From the IMG/VR virus record IMGVR_UViG_3300023179_000004, positions 1 through 36,829 of that record: a DNA stretch of 36,829 nucleotides. One strand, 5' to 3'. This document shows positions 13,784 to 20,172 of this stretch, piece after piece. Position numbers and translations under genes: made by a program. Positions within the stretch are counted from its first letter, which is position 1. Every line of letters starts with the position of its first letter. The stretch is from a virus. The notes below the pieces were generated by a model, which saw only the letters and a program-made list of their open reading frames with translations, searched no databases and was not told the DNA's origin.

Positions 13784-14383
13784 TCAGATGATGGCGAAGT
13801 CCGCGGCGCTCGTGGCCCCGGCAAACGTCTGCAGCGTGCACAACAGCTGCGGCTTCTCGGCTCCAATCCCGTCCCGGTCGAAGTAGATCGCTTGGGCCGT
13901 GCCGGCGGAGCCCATGCGGATGAACGTCGGGGCCCCGGTGGTCGCCTGCTGGTTCAGCTCATAGCTGACCTGCGTGCCGGCAGCCAGGCCGAACGCTGCG
14001 CCGTTGATGGCGATGCGGTCGATGCCGACCTGAAAGTCGGTGACGAAGTCGGCGTGGGCCTGGCCAGCGTGAGAGAAGCGGAACACGTCCGCCCCGCCGC
14101 CGCCGGTCAGCTCGTCTTGGCCGGCCCCACCGTCCAGCATGTTGTTCCGCTGGTTCCCGCCGAGGCGGTTGGCCAGGTCGTTCCCGATGCCGATGTCAGC
14201 GCCAGAGCCCAGCACGAGGCTGCCGAGGCCGTCTTGCAGCTGGTAGCTGGCGAGGGTTGAGAGCACCTGGTCCTGGTTGTTGCCGCCGACGATCACGTCC
14301 CCGGCGTTGTTGACGTGGAACTGATCGGCTGCAGCGGTGCCGATCAGGATGTCGGCCTTGAGGGTGCCTTTGATGATGGCCAT
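13784..14383 (-). CDS. RTX (hemolysin-type calcium-binding repeat) protein
   Basis: A 199-residue protein starting at ATG 14383 (MAIIKGTLKADILIGTAAADQF). It carries degenerate and good RTX nonapeptides: GTLKADILIGTAAADQF, NLLGGNQRNN-like text, and LDGGAGQDELTGGGGADVF (res. about 83-101). The end, FVTDFQVGIDRIAINGAAF, is the standard M10-type C-terminal pattern following RTX repeats. Such domains fold on binding Ca2+ outside the cell and are abundant in cyanobacterial exported proteins. There is no protease or lipase domain and no obvious signal peptide; secretion would use a C-terminal signal and type I exporter of the host. It may be a moron gene acting at the cell surface, or a virion protein exposed to Ca2+. 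Confidence 0.75.
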   Translation of the reverse strand: MAIIKGTLKADILIGTAAADQFHVNNAGDVIVGGNNQDQVLSTLASYQLQDGLGSLVLGSGADIGIGNDLANRLGGNQRNNMLDGGAGQDELTGGGGADVFRFSHAGQAHADFVTDFQVGIDRIAINGAAFGLAAGTQVSYELNQQATTGAPTFIRMGSAGTAQAIYFDRDGIGAEKPQLLCTLQTFAGATSAADFAII

Positions 14384-14442
14384 TGTGGAGTGGATGTAGG
14401 TGGATGGTGGCCGGATTGGGTGCGGCTCCGGCGGGCCGCGGG

Positions 14443-14613
14443 TCATCGTTTGGTCAGTGGCTTGCAGCCCCTGTGCTCGGCGTTGATGCGCCGCTCCAGG
14501 GCTGCAAGATCACGGATCGCCATGGGCAGTTGCAGATCCTGAGCGAACCCGCAGTGCAGGCAGCGGATCTGCGACGGGTTGCGGCTGATGTCGATGATGA
14601 TGTGGTCAGTCAT
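14443..14613 (-). CDS. Small Cys/His protein, zinc-finger-like (56 aa)
   Basis: ATG 14613 to TGA 14443. MTDHIIIDISRNPSQIRCLHCG opens with the pattern I-D-I-S-R-N-P-x-x-I-R-C-x-x-C-G, a widely distributed small phage protein. A second pair, H and C in AEHRGCK, completes a CxxC...HxxxC arrangement suitable for one zinc ion. Its start overlaps the stop of the gene upstream (ATGA), so it is the last member of the small-gene chain running from 16923. The function is unknown. Confidence 0.65.
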   Translation of the reverse strand: MTDHIIIDISRNPSQIRCLHCGFAQDLQLPMAIRDLAALERRINAEHRGCKPLTKR

Positions 14614-14882
14614 CGGCCCTCCAGCTCGGCGGCGATGTCACTCAGCCATGAGCGGTCGCAGTTGCCAGCTGCGCCAAACCCAAGGCGATACCAGCGGCGA
14701 GCATCCTCTGGCATTTGCTCCATGCTTGCCGGGTAGCTGCTTGGCATTTGCTCCGCCAGAGCGCGGAGGGCAGCGGCGAGTTTGATCTGTGAAGCTTGGC
14801 CATCGCACAGCTGCCTGCTGTTGACGGGCGTGTTGAGCAGGGCATGCAGCACCGCCTGCGCGGCGGGGGAGAGGTCAGCCAT
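14610..14882 (-). CDS. Hypothetical phage protein (90 aa)
   Basis: Start ATG 14882, overlapping the previous gene by 8 bp and the next by 4. MADLSPAAQAVLHALLNTPVNS begins with a DLSPAAQAVLxAxxN helix that is common in small phage proteins of the early region. The rest is helical, ending RSWLSDIAAELEGR. There is no catalytic motif. It is part of a long row of small minus-strand genes with overlapping starts and stops. The role is unknown. Confidence 0.6.
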   Translation of the reverse strand: MADLSPAAQAVLHALLNTPVNSRQLCDGQASQIKLAAALRALAEQMPSSYPASMEQMPEDARRWYRLGFGAAGNCDRSWLSDIAAELEGR

Positions 14883-15456
14883 CGGCCCCCTCCTGCGGCA
14901 CGGGCAGCGCCCAGTGGGGCAGCCAGTGGGTCCACCCACCGCCGGCAACAGAACGGGCAAGGCTGTCGGAGCCCATGCCCAGCATGGAGAGTTGAGTCCA
15001 TTCCCAACCACCGTCAACGCATTTTGTTGCCCATGCCCATGGGGTCGCATCTGGTTCGCCTGGCCATGGAGCGCAATCCTCCGGCCCCGGCAACCGCTCG
15101 CTCACCGGCACCGGCTCGACGGCAGGGCGGCCCCAGCGGGCGAGCACGGCGCGGCAGTGCTCAACGATCCCAGTGTTCAGAGTGACGCGGAATAGGCCCG
15201 GTCCCACGTCTGGACCTGCGCCATGGGCTGCCAGCCGTGAGACGGCGGCCAGATCCTCCCGGAGTTGCTGCGGCATCAACTCCATGATCTGCTGATCCGT
15301 CGGCCCCTGCTCCGGGGCAACCAGCGCGGCTTCAGCTTGATTCAGTCTGGCGATGACTTCTTCAATCGGAATCATGACGCCATCCCGCAGGATCGCAGCT
15401 CCATCGCCGCAGACGCCTTCAGTCCATTGAGGCAGTTCAGTGTGAAAGGTGGTCAT
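14875..15456 (-). CDS. DUF551-like phage protein (193 aa)
   Basis: Start ATG 15456. The N-terminal 80 residues are helical with EEVIARLNQAEAALVAPEQGPTDQQIMELMP, then a strand-loop GLFRVTLNTGIVEHCRAVLARWG. The C-terminal part contains EPVPVSERLPGPEDCAPWP, a W-rich middle (CVDGGWEWTQLS) and the final THWLPHWALPVP. The sequence PVSxRLPxxxD...THWxPxxxLP is the hallmark of DUF551-type domains found in many phages. The function of that family is not known. It overlaps both neighbours. Confidence 0.75.
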   Translation of the reverse strand: MTTFHTELPQWTEGVCGDGAAILRDGVMIPIEEVIARLNQAEAALVAPEQGPTDQQIMELMPQQLREDLAAVSRLAAHGAGPDVGPGLFRVTLNTGIVEHCRAVLARWGRPAVEPVPVSERLPGPEDCAPWPGEPDATPWAWATKCVDGGWEWTQLSMLGMGSDSLARSVAGGGWTHWLPHWALPVPQEGADG

Positions 15457-15659
15457 TGGAAAGTCTCCGTGACGGTGTACTGCTTGTGTTTCGTGAACGG
15501 CCGGTGCGGCTCTCCCGGCATGCGCCAGTAGGTACGGCCCCAGGGCTGCAGGCGGCTGCTGATGCCAGCGAAGCGATAGTCAGGGATCACGACGGCAGGC
15601 ATGGTGTTCGACCAGCACAGCGGGCCGATCCAGCCGCGGTCAGAAGTGATGTGGATCAT
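15453..15659 (-). CDS. Hypothetical protein (68 aa)
   Basis: ATG 15659, with ATGA overlaps on both sides. The sequence MIHITSDRGWIGPLCWSNTM continues with an aromatic- and Arg-rich body (RLQPWGRTYWRMPGEPHRPF). It is rather basic, with no membrane segment or recognised domain. Retained as real because its start and stop interlock with its neighbours and its frame is uninterrupted. Confidence 0.5.
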   Translation of the reverse strand: MIHITSDRGWIGPLCWSNTMPAVVIPDYRFAGISSRLQPWGRTYWRMPGEPHRPFTKHKQYTVTETFQ

Positions 15660-16042
15660 CGTTCGGCCTCCTGGCGGAGCATGTGAGCAGCGCCAATTTC
15701 AATCTGTCCGTCCAGCCACTTCGCCACCTCGCGGATCGCGGCGCGGGCTTCGTTTGTCCAAAACTTAGGGTCACCTTTGGTGATTACCCGGGCCACCCGC
15801 TCCACCAGCCCAACGGCAGTCGCGGGCGGGGCGGGCTCCATGATCGGGCTCAGGTCGTGCAGATTCCGCCAGCTGGTGTCAACCATTTTGCTGGCGTCAG
15901 CAATATGGTCGGCCGGCTGCTGCGCGGCCTCCAGCGCCTCGATGCGGGCGTAGAGCAACTCAATGCTCTCCTGTCGGTTATAGCCTTCCTCTCTCAGAGC
16001 AGCGACCATTTCGGTCAGCCTCTCGATTCTCGGATCAGTCAT
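15656..16042 (-). CDS. Hypothetical coiled-coil phage protein (128 aa)
   Basis: ATG 16042, overlapping the previous stop as TGATG. Residues 1-42 are a strongly helical, probable coiled-coil segment (RIERLTEMVAALREEGYNRQ then ELLYARIEALEAAQ). The C-terminal part VERVARVITKGDPKFWTNEA and then RAAIREVAKWLDGQ resembles a common phage/bacterial helix pair (RVARAIxxxDPxxWxxxARAAIxEVAxWL), often written for small early proteins of unknown function. A GTG three bases upstream is a less likely start. Confidence 0.6.
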   Translation of the reverse strand: MTDPRIERLTEMVAALREEGYNRQESIELLYARIEALEAAQQPADHIADASKMVDTSWRNLHDLSPIMEPAPPATAVGLVERVARVITKGDPKFWTNEARAAIREVAKWLDGQIEIGAAHMLRQEAER

Positions 16043-16320
16043 CACAGCACCCCCTTGCCCAGGAGGCGGTTCTCTACCAGCTGCGCATAGCCCGCGATGT
16101 CGTGCCAGCTGTCGGCATAGTCGGCGTCACCGTTGATGATCCGCCCGATCTTGTGGCAGATCATGTCCAGCGCTTCCTGCTGGTCCGGATCCAGCCGCTT
16201 TGCCCTCGATGCCAGATGCCCTGCCAGGACATCCTTCAAATCCTGGGTCACCTCACTGTGGCCCATGAAGTCCCCGTAGCGTGCGCCACGTTCGGCCAGC
16301 GTTGCATTGATGTCGGTCAT
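16042..16320 (-). CDS. DUF6378-like phage protein (92 aa)
   Basis: ATG 16320. The body contains ERGARYGDFMGHSEVTQDLK and then EALDMICHKIGRIINGDADY followed by ADSWHDIAGYAQLV, the almost invariant pattern of DUF6378-type proteins (RGxxYGDF...EALDMIxHKIxRIxNGDxxxxDSWxDIAGYxxLV). The family is widespread in phages and may relate to MazG-like/phosphohydrolase folds, but its function is not established. Start and stop overlap neighbours. Confidence 0.85.
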   Translation of the reverse strand: MTDINATLAERGARYGDFMGHSEVTQDLKDVLAGHLASRAKRLDPDQQEALDMICHKIGRIINGDADYADSWHDIAGYAQLVENRLLGKGVL

Positions 16321-16565
16321 CAGATGATTGTGCGAGTGTTTGCTGTTGGGTCCTGCTCCACCACCTCGGCGGCAGCGGCAGGTGCTTCGATCTCGTCCAG
16401 CCAGGCCGTCAGCGCATCCTTCGATGGGCCCTTCGGCCACTTCAGCCACTTCACCAGGTCCGCCCTGTTGGCGAACCATCGGGCGCTGCCCCGGTAGCAG
16501 GCGTTGAAGCCGCTGCCGCAGGTCTCGATCCACAGGCCCGGCACCTGGTACTGCCGGCGCTTCAT
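16320..16565 (-). CDS. Hypothetical protein (81 aa)
   Basis: ATG 16565, with ATGA overlaps at both ends. The first 45 residues form a compact basic/aromatic domain (MKRRQYQVPGLWIETCGSGF then ARWFANRADLVKWLKWPKGP), followed by an acidic Ala/Glu-rich tail. There is no known motif. Its coupling to the DUF6378-like gene suggests a shared transcript. The function is unknown. Confidence 0.5.
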   Translation of the reverse strand: MKRRQYQVPGLWIETCGSGFNACYRGSARWFANRADLVKWLKWPKGPSKDALTAWLDEIEAPAAAAEVVEQDPTANTRTII

Positions 16566-16672
16566 TGCCCACGTTCCATCCGCGGCACCATCGTCCCGTG
16601 GTCATGGATCACCACGGCGATCACCACCACCGGCAGCAGGAACGTCAGCAGGTTGATGATGCGGTTCCTCAT
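16562..16672 (-). CDS. Tiny transmembrane peptide (36 aa)
   Basis: ATG 16672 to TGA 16562: MRNRIINLLTFLLPVVVIAV then VIHDHGTMVPRMERGQ. Residues 5-22 are a single hydrophobic span with a positively charged N-terminus (Arg2, Arg4), predicting an N-in membrane peptide. It fills precisely the gap between two genes with four-base overlaps on each side, which argues it is translated. It could be a small regulator of a membrane process, but no function is assignable. Confidence 0.5.
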   Translation of the reverse strand: MRNRIINLLTFLLPVVVIAVVIHDHGTMVPRMERGQ

Positions 16673-16923
16673 CGCTCCAGCTCCCGGCCGGTCCGGGCCG
16701 CGAATGCTCCGGCCGTGCGCAGCACCTCGGCGGCACCGCCATGACGGACCAGATGGGGCACCTGGTTCTGGCAGTAGACCACCAGGTCTCGATGGGCCAG
16801 CGCGCGATGGGCCGCCAGGTAGATCCCCTGCCGCATCTCGCAGCAGGCATCAGTGGACAGGGCCAGGCTGTCGCCTGGCTGTGCATTCTGGATGAACTCC
16901 AGGACTCGTGTCGTCAACGTCAT
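16669..16923 (-). CDS. Hypothetical helical protein (84 aa), first gene of minus-strand small-gene chain
   Basis: Start taken at ATG 16923 (MTLTTRVLEFIQNAQPGDSL). The region CEMRQGIYLAAHRALAHRDL and the following VVYCQNQVPHLVRHGGAAEVL are helical with four Cys/His-rich positions, without a recognised domain. It is the promoter-proximal gene of a chain of nine genes ending at 14443, preceded about 40 bp upstream by promoter copy C. An upstream start would invade the promoter. The role is unknown. Confidence 0.5.
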   Translation of the reverse strand: MTLTTRVLEFIQNAQPGDSLALSTDACCEMRQGIYLAAHRALAHRDLVVYCQNQVPHLVRHGGAAEVLRTAGAFAARTGRELER

Positions 16924-16961
16924 GGATGCAACGTGCAATGGTTGGGCTGCTGCCCTGTCGT

Positions 16962-17013
16962 AACCCTACCCAGACTCCGCCCTGCTTCTGTCGATCTATA
17001 ACAATCGTTCACG
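16962..17013 (-). promoter_or_regulatory. Putative promoter with 17-bp dyad motif (copy C)
   Basis: On the minus strand CGTGAACGATTGTTATA (17013-16997) is followed after 28 bases by TAGGGTT (16968-16962), the same layout as copies A and B. It would drive the small-gene chain starting at 16923. Because it lies in the 130-bp divergent gap, a protein bound to the motif could also influence the + promoter for the gene at 17054. Confidence 0.5.
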
Positions 17014-17024
17014 CTGGGCGGTCC

Positions 17025-17030
17025 TATGCT
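17025..17030 (+). promoter_or_regulatory. Possible -10 element (TATGCT) for 17054 gene
   Basis: TATGCT matches the -10 consensus at 4 of 6 positions and lies 24 bp before ATG 17054. The 17-bp dyad motif (copy C) ends 11 bp upstream of it. A standard -35 is not evident, consistent with activator dependence or overlap control. Confidence 0.35.
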
Positions 17031-17053
17031 TCCCCGAACCGCTCCCCTCACTC

Positions 17054-17314
17054 ATGGCAGCCTGGCTGGACCTGAACCAACCCCTCGACCATGAGTTCCA
17101 GATGGAGCTCCAGATCCGCGACATCCGCTCCATCACGAACGTCGACGATCTGCGCTTCATGGCTGAGACCCTCTGTCGGCTCGCCTTCCACTTTCAGTCC
17201 GTCAACAAGAAGCTGGTGCATCAGCTCGCCGCTGCTGATGCAGCGGCGGCACCCGTCACCGATCGCCACCGCCAGATGGCGGAGGAGATCCTCGCTTCGC
17301 TTCAGCAGCCGTGA
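17054..17314 (+). CDS. NblA-like small protein (86 aa), possible phycobilisome-degradation factor
   Basis: The only + gene between 12.6 and 23.1 kb, with its own promoter. Residues 10-57 (PLDHEFQMELQIRDIRSI, then DLRFMAETLCRLAFHFQSVN, then KKLVHQ) line up without gaps over 48 residues with the helix-loop-helix pattern of NblA as I recall it (SLEQxF ... D-x-A...F-L...L...M ... L-K-H-Q), sharing the Phe after the Leu-Asp/Glu start, hydrophobic spacing and terminal HQ. NblA triggers phycobilisome breakdown in cyanobacteria, and some freshwater cyanophages carry nblA. Identity is low, so this is a structural-pattern hypothesis. The last 59 bp overlap the convergent gene. Confidence 0.4.
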   Translation: MAAWLDLNQPLDHEFQMELQIRDIRSITNVDDLRFMAETLCRLAFHFQSVNKKLVHQLAAADAAAAPVTDRHRQMAEEILASLQQP

Positions 17315-17465
17315 GCTGCGCCAGGTACATCTCCGCCAGGTAGAGGTCCTCGCAGCTCCGCGCCTGGTCGCCCACCACCGCGCGGTAGTAGGGCTTCCCC
17401 TGGTCGTCCTCCCACTGCTCGATCCGGCCGCGGCCGATCGGCCATTGCGTGATGACCCGTCCCAT
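17256..17465 (-). CDS. Hypothetical protein (69 aa)
   Basis: ATG 17465, coupled to the deaminase stop as TGATG. MGRVITQWPIGRGRIEQWED then DQGKPYYRAVVGDQARSCED looks like a small beta domain, followed by a helix (LYLAEMYLAQLTAAEAKRG) and a Gly/Pro tail. Its last 59 bp run under the end of the + gene at 17054, tail to tail. No family is recognised. The C-terminal tail (SPPPSGGGDR) is low-complexity and may simply result from read-through into the overlap. Confidence 0.5.
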   Translation of the reverse strand: MGRVITQWPIGRGRIEQWEDDQGKPYYRAVVGDQARSCEDLYLAEMYLAQLTAAEAKRGSPPPSGGGDR

Positions 17466-17980
17466 CAGCCCCGGCTCCCCTGCACGCCCTGGTCGCCGTT
17501 GTACCTGCCGGTGACCGCATAGCTGCGATCGGGTGCTGCCGCCATCTGGTGGAACACCATCTGGCCGATCTTCATCCCAGGCCACAGCCTGATCGGCTGC
17601 AGCTGCCGCACGTTCTTCAGCTCCAGCGTCAGCCGGCTGCCGTGCCACCCAGGGTCGCACCATCCCGCCAGCAGGTGCTGCAGACCCTCGCGGGCCCTGG
17701 AGGACTTCAGCACGAACCGCGCTGCCACGTAGTCCGGCAGAGCGAACGTCTCGACCGTAGAGGCCAGCACGAACTGGCCCGGCACCAGCAGATAGGGGCG
17801 CTCCTCGTCGTGGTCGCCCAGCGGGTAGGGCCGCAGCTCCGGCCCCTCCGCGCTCTCGATCAGCAGCTGATCCCCCAGCAGCAGGTCATAGCTCGCTGGG
17901 TTCAGCTGCTCCTCGTTGAACGGCTGGATCATCCCCTGCAGGGCAGCCGCCTTGATCATCCAATCGGGCAGAACAGTCAT
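17465..17980 (-). CDS. dcd: dCTP deaminase / dUTPase-family protein
   Basis: A 171-residue protein from ATG 17980. Family motifs: QLNPASYDLLLG (res. 26-37), LVPGQFVLASTVETFALPD, then FVLKSSRAREGL with the Ser-x-x-x-Arg signature, AGWCDPGWHGSRLTLELKN (catalytic Glu in LEL), PGMKIGQMVF and the tail GRYNGDQGVQGSRG. The order and spacing match Dcd, which deaminates dCTP to dUTP to feed dTMP synthesis; bifunctional and dUTPase relatives share the fold. It supports phage DNA replication in the cytoplasm. The first 95 bp overlap the upstream gene at 17886-18104. Confidence 0.85.
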   Translation of the reverse strand: MTVLPDWMIKAAALQGMIQPFNEEQLNPASYDLLLGDQLLIESAEGPELRPYPLGDHDEERPYLLVPGQFVLASTVETFALPDYVAARFVLKSSRAREGLQHLLAGWCDPGWHGSRLTLELKNVRQLQPIRLWPGMKIGQMVFHQMAAAPDRSYAVTGRYNGDQGVQGSRG

Positions 17981-18104
17981 TGATGGTGAGAGCGTACTTT
18001 TCTTTGAGGCCGGTGTAACGAGCGTGGAACGGATGTGCCGGATCGTTCCGACCATCCATGTCGTACCACTCGTCGATCTGATCCTGAACTTCCTGATCAG
18101 TCAT
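17886..18104 (-). CDS. Hypothetical acidic protein (72 aa), overlaps deaminase gene
   Basis: ATG 18104. MTDQEVQDQIDEWYDMDGRN opens with MTDQEVQDxIDEWY, a frequent start of small phage proteins with an N-terminal helix. About 42 residues lie before the deaminase start, and the remaining 30 are encoded in another frame of its first 95 bp. The N-terminal part looks genuine; the C-terminal 30 residues (Asp/Gly/Pro/Ala-rich) resemble overlap-derived sequence. The function is unknown. Confidence 0.5.
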   Translation of the reverse strand: MTDQEVQDQIDEWYDMDGRNDPAHPFHARYTGLKEKYALTINDCSARLDDQGGCPAGDDPAVQRGAAEPSEL

Positions 18105-18312
18105 GCTTCGCTTGAATCATTGAGTTCCAGCCGTGCAGTGCACGTGCCAGGGTCTGGCGTTCGATCGCCACGTCTATTGTGGCAGCCTCCCATGCCCTGC
18201 TGCTGTCGGTTGACCATTCGACACCAGGGCACCAGGACCGGCGTTGCTCCTGGCTCACGCCAGGCGGGAGGCAGAGCCAGCAGGCTCCGCGGCGCAGGAC
18301 ATAGGACTTCAT
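18097..18312 (-). CDS. Hypothetical Cys/Trp-rich protein (71 aa)
   Basis: ATG 18312, overlapping the previous gene's stop by 4 bp and the next start by 8 bp. The N-terminal half contains three Cys and three Trp (RRGACWLCLPPGVSQEQRRS, then WCPGVEW), possibly a small metal site (CxxC...C). The C-terminal half is helical (AAIDVAIERQTLARALHGWN-like). There is no named family. It is accepted for its interlocking start and stop. Confidence 0.45.
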   Translation of the reverse strand: MKSYVLRRGACWLCLPPGVSQEQRRSWCPGVEWSTDSSRAWEAATIDVAIERQTLARALHGWNSMIQAKHD

Positions 18313-18509
18313 GATTTGCGGTGTTGATGGTGTGGGAAATGGCAGACGTGGAGCTTCGGCACTCGGTAGAGATCACCGTTGCCGGCGCGCAGTGTGAAGT
18401 ACGGCACGCCATCAATCTGAAACATGTCGGTGATCGTGAAGGTGATACCTTCCGGCCAGCTGTACGCATGAACGGTGTCACCAATGTTGAAGTCAATGAG
18501 TCGTCTCAT
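18309..18509 (-). CDS. Hypothetical small beta-barrel-like protein (66 aa)
   Basis: ATG 18509, overlapping the methyltransferase stop (ATGA). The sequence FNIGDTVHAYSWPEGITFTI, DMFQIDGVPYFTLRAGNGDL, YRVPKLHVC reads as five short strands, an SH3- or Tudor-like small barrel typical of small phage early proteins (GDxVxxxxxPEGxxFxIxxM...VPYFxL). A His-rich tail ends it. It may bind nucleic acid or protein. The function is unknown. Confidence 0.55.
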   Translation of the reverse strand: MRRLIDFNIGDTVHAYSWPEGITFTITDMFQIDGVPYFTLRAGNGDLYRVPKLHVCHFPHHQHRKS

Positions 18510-19930
18510 CGTGTGGTCTTGCGATTGGATTTGCGCCGGAGCTTCTCCGGCAGGCTGTAGCCCTTAATCTTGGCGATCCGGCCATTTAGCGCCGTCCAGT
18601 CCTCCAGGTCCTTGAACCTGAAGTGGCCGGTGCCCTTCTTGTAGAGCTTGAACTCGAAGAAGCCCCAGTCGTGCCAGACGCCGGGCTCCAGGCGCTCGAA
18701 GCCCAGGGCCGGCTTCTGCACCTCCTCGAACTTCCGGCCAGTGACGTAGCACAAGGCCTTCACCAGGTCCTGCACCCGGTCTTTGTTGCCGCCGTACTTC
18801 ATGCTCACCGTGCCGCCGCTCCAGTCCGGTTCCGCCAGGTAGGGCACGATGAACTTCTGGCCGAACAGGTAGGCGTCGTTCGTCTTCCATCCCTCCACCT
18901 GCCACCGGTTCTCGTGGGTGTGGCGGGTCAGCTCGTCGAACGCTGCCTCAACGGCACGGTCGATCCGTTGCTCGGTGGTGCCGGCGATGATCTGCAACAT
19001 CCGGAACAGGTTCCGCTCCGTGAACGGCACCTGCACCTGCTGCTCGACGAACTGGTTGATGTCCCCCTGCAGCTGGCTCGTCGCCATCGCCTGGGGCAGC
19101 ATCTCGTCGATCACCGACTTCCAGAAGCTCTTCTGCAGCTCCTTGCGGAACCGGTTCCTGCTGGCGCTGCAGCCCTCAATGCTGATCCGGATTCCCAGCT
19201 CACCCTTGTAGATCCCGCCCACCGCCGCCTGCAGCCGGACGCCGGCGGCCAGCTGCTCGTCGTAGATCCGGCACGCCTCGACGTAGCGCTGCACCAGGTC
19301 GCGGGAGCGCCGGTAGGGGATGATGCCCTCGCCCTGGGCCTCGAGGTCATCAGGGCCGAGGAAGAACCCGTCGAACTCATCAGCACCGCTTACACGTTGA
19401 CCGGGCTTCGTCAGCCGCACTAGGCCGATCTCACACCGGGTCGAGCGCTCGGCATCGCCGAACACTGAGCCGAGGTTCTGGCTGCTGCCGTACTGCTCGA
19501 TCAGCGTCTTCAGTTCCCGGTGGCTGGCCCTGTTGCTCCACCGGTCGGTGGAGACGGTGTTCCAGTTGCATAGGGCCACGATCTCGCAGCCGGCCGGGGC
19601 GATGGCCCAGGCATGCAGGATGTGGTGCTGGTCCGCCGAGAACGGCGGGTTCATCACCACCAGGTCGGCGTGGCTGATCTGGTCGGCGGTGACCGCCAGC
19701 CAGTCGTTGCCGATCAGCCGGCAGTCGCCCTGCAGGCCGGCCAGGATGGCCCGGAGCCGTGACTCCGGCTCCACCATCAGCACCTCCGACGCACCGCGCT
19801 CCAGGCACGCCTGGACCAGGTTGCCGGAGCCGGCGGAGGGTTCCACCACCACCCGACCGCGCAGGTCGAGGGGGTCGAGCATCGTGGCCGCCACCTCCGG
19901 CGGCGTCGGGTAGAAGTCGGCGTTGAACAT
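18506..19930 (-). CDS. DNA N6-adenine-type methyltransferase fused to DUF4942 domain
   Basis: A 474-residue protein from ATG 19930 (MFNADFYPTPPEVAATMLDP). Methyltransferase part, residues 1-170: YPTP opening, VVVEPSAGSGNLVQACLERG (SAM-binding motif I), NDWL, and the catalytic DLVVMNPPFS (motif IV, NPPF). Residues 225-470 match DUF4942: YRRSRDLVQRYVEACRIYDE, later NRFRKELQKSFWKSVIDEML and the ending GYSLPEKLRRK with FFEFKLYKKGTGHFRF before it. This two-domain arrangement is common in phages and mobile elements. It probably methylates phage DNA to avoid host restriction. No partner nuclease is adjacent. Confidence 0.9.
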   Translation of the reverse strand: MFNADFYPTPPEVAATMLDPLDLRGRVVVEPSAGSGNLVQACLERGASEVLMVEPESRLRAILAGLQGDCRLIGNDWLAVTADQISHADLVVMNPPFSADQHHILHAWAIAPAGCEIVALCNWNTVSTDRWSNRASHRELKTLIEQYGSSQNLGSVFGDAERSTRCEIGLVRLTKPGQRVSGADEFDGFFLGPDDLEAQGEGIIPYRRSRDLVQRYVEACRIYDEQLAAGVRLQAAVGGIYKGELGIRISIEGCSASRNRFRKELQKSFWKSVIDEMLPQAMATSQLQGDINQFVEQQVQVPFTERNLFRMLQIIAGTTEQRIDRAVEAAFDELTRHTHENRWQVEGWKTNDAYLFGQKFIVPYLAEPDWSGGTVSMKYGGNKDRVQDLVKALCYVTGRKFEEVQKPALGFERLEPGVWHDWGFFEFKLYKKGTGHFRFKDLEDWTALNGRIAKIKGYSLPEKLRRKSNRKTTR

Positions 19931-20172
19931 CAGCCCTGCCCCTGCATGTGGGCCACGACCTTGTTGATCAGCGCCAGCGGCACCTTCGGCGACCTCGGCA
20001 CCCAGCGCCTGGAGACCCAGACCTGAGCGTGAGGATCCCACTCGGCGATCTGGTCGAGCATGGTCCGCATCCGGCTTTGGCGGTGGAAACGGACCAGGTT
20101 GGGGTTGCCGCTGAAGATCGGATCCTGGGTGATCGTCCACCCGTCGCCGTGGTAGAGCATCTGCGGGGCCAT
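19930..20172 (-). CDS. Hypothetical protein (80 aa)
   Basis: Start taken as ATG 20172 (MAPQMLYHGDGWTITQDPIF), which forms a TGATG overlap with the winged-helix gene. A small strand-rich front is followed by a helix (RMRTMLDQIAEWDPHAQVWV) and a basic segment. No family is recognised. It sits between a regulator and the methyltransferase, on one transcript with them. Confidence 0.55.
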   Translation of the reverse strand: MAPQMLYHGDGWTITQDPIFSGNPNLVRFHRQSRMRTMLDQIAEWDPHAQVWVSRRWVPRSPKVPLALINKVVAHMQGQG

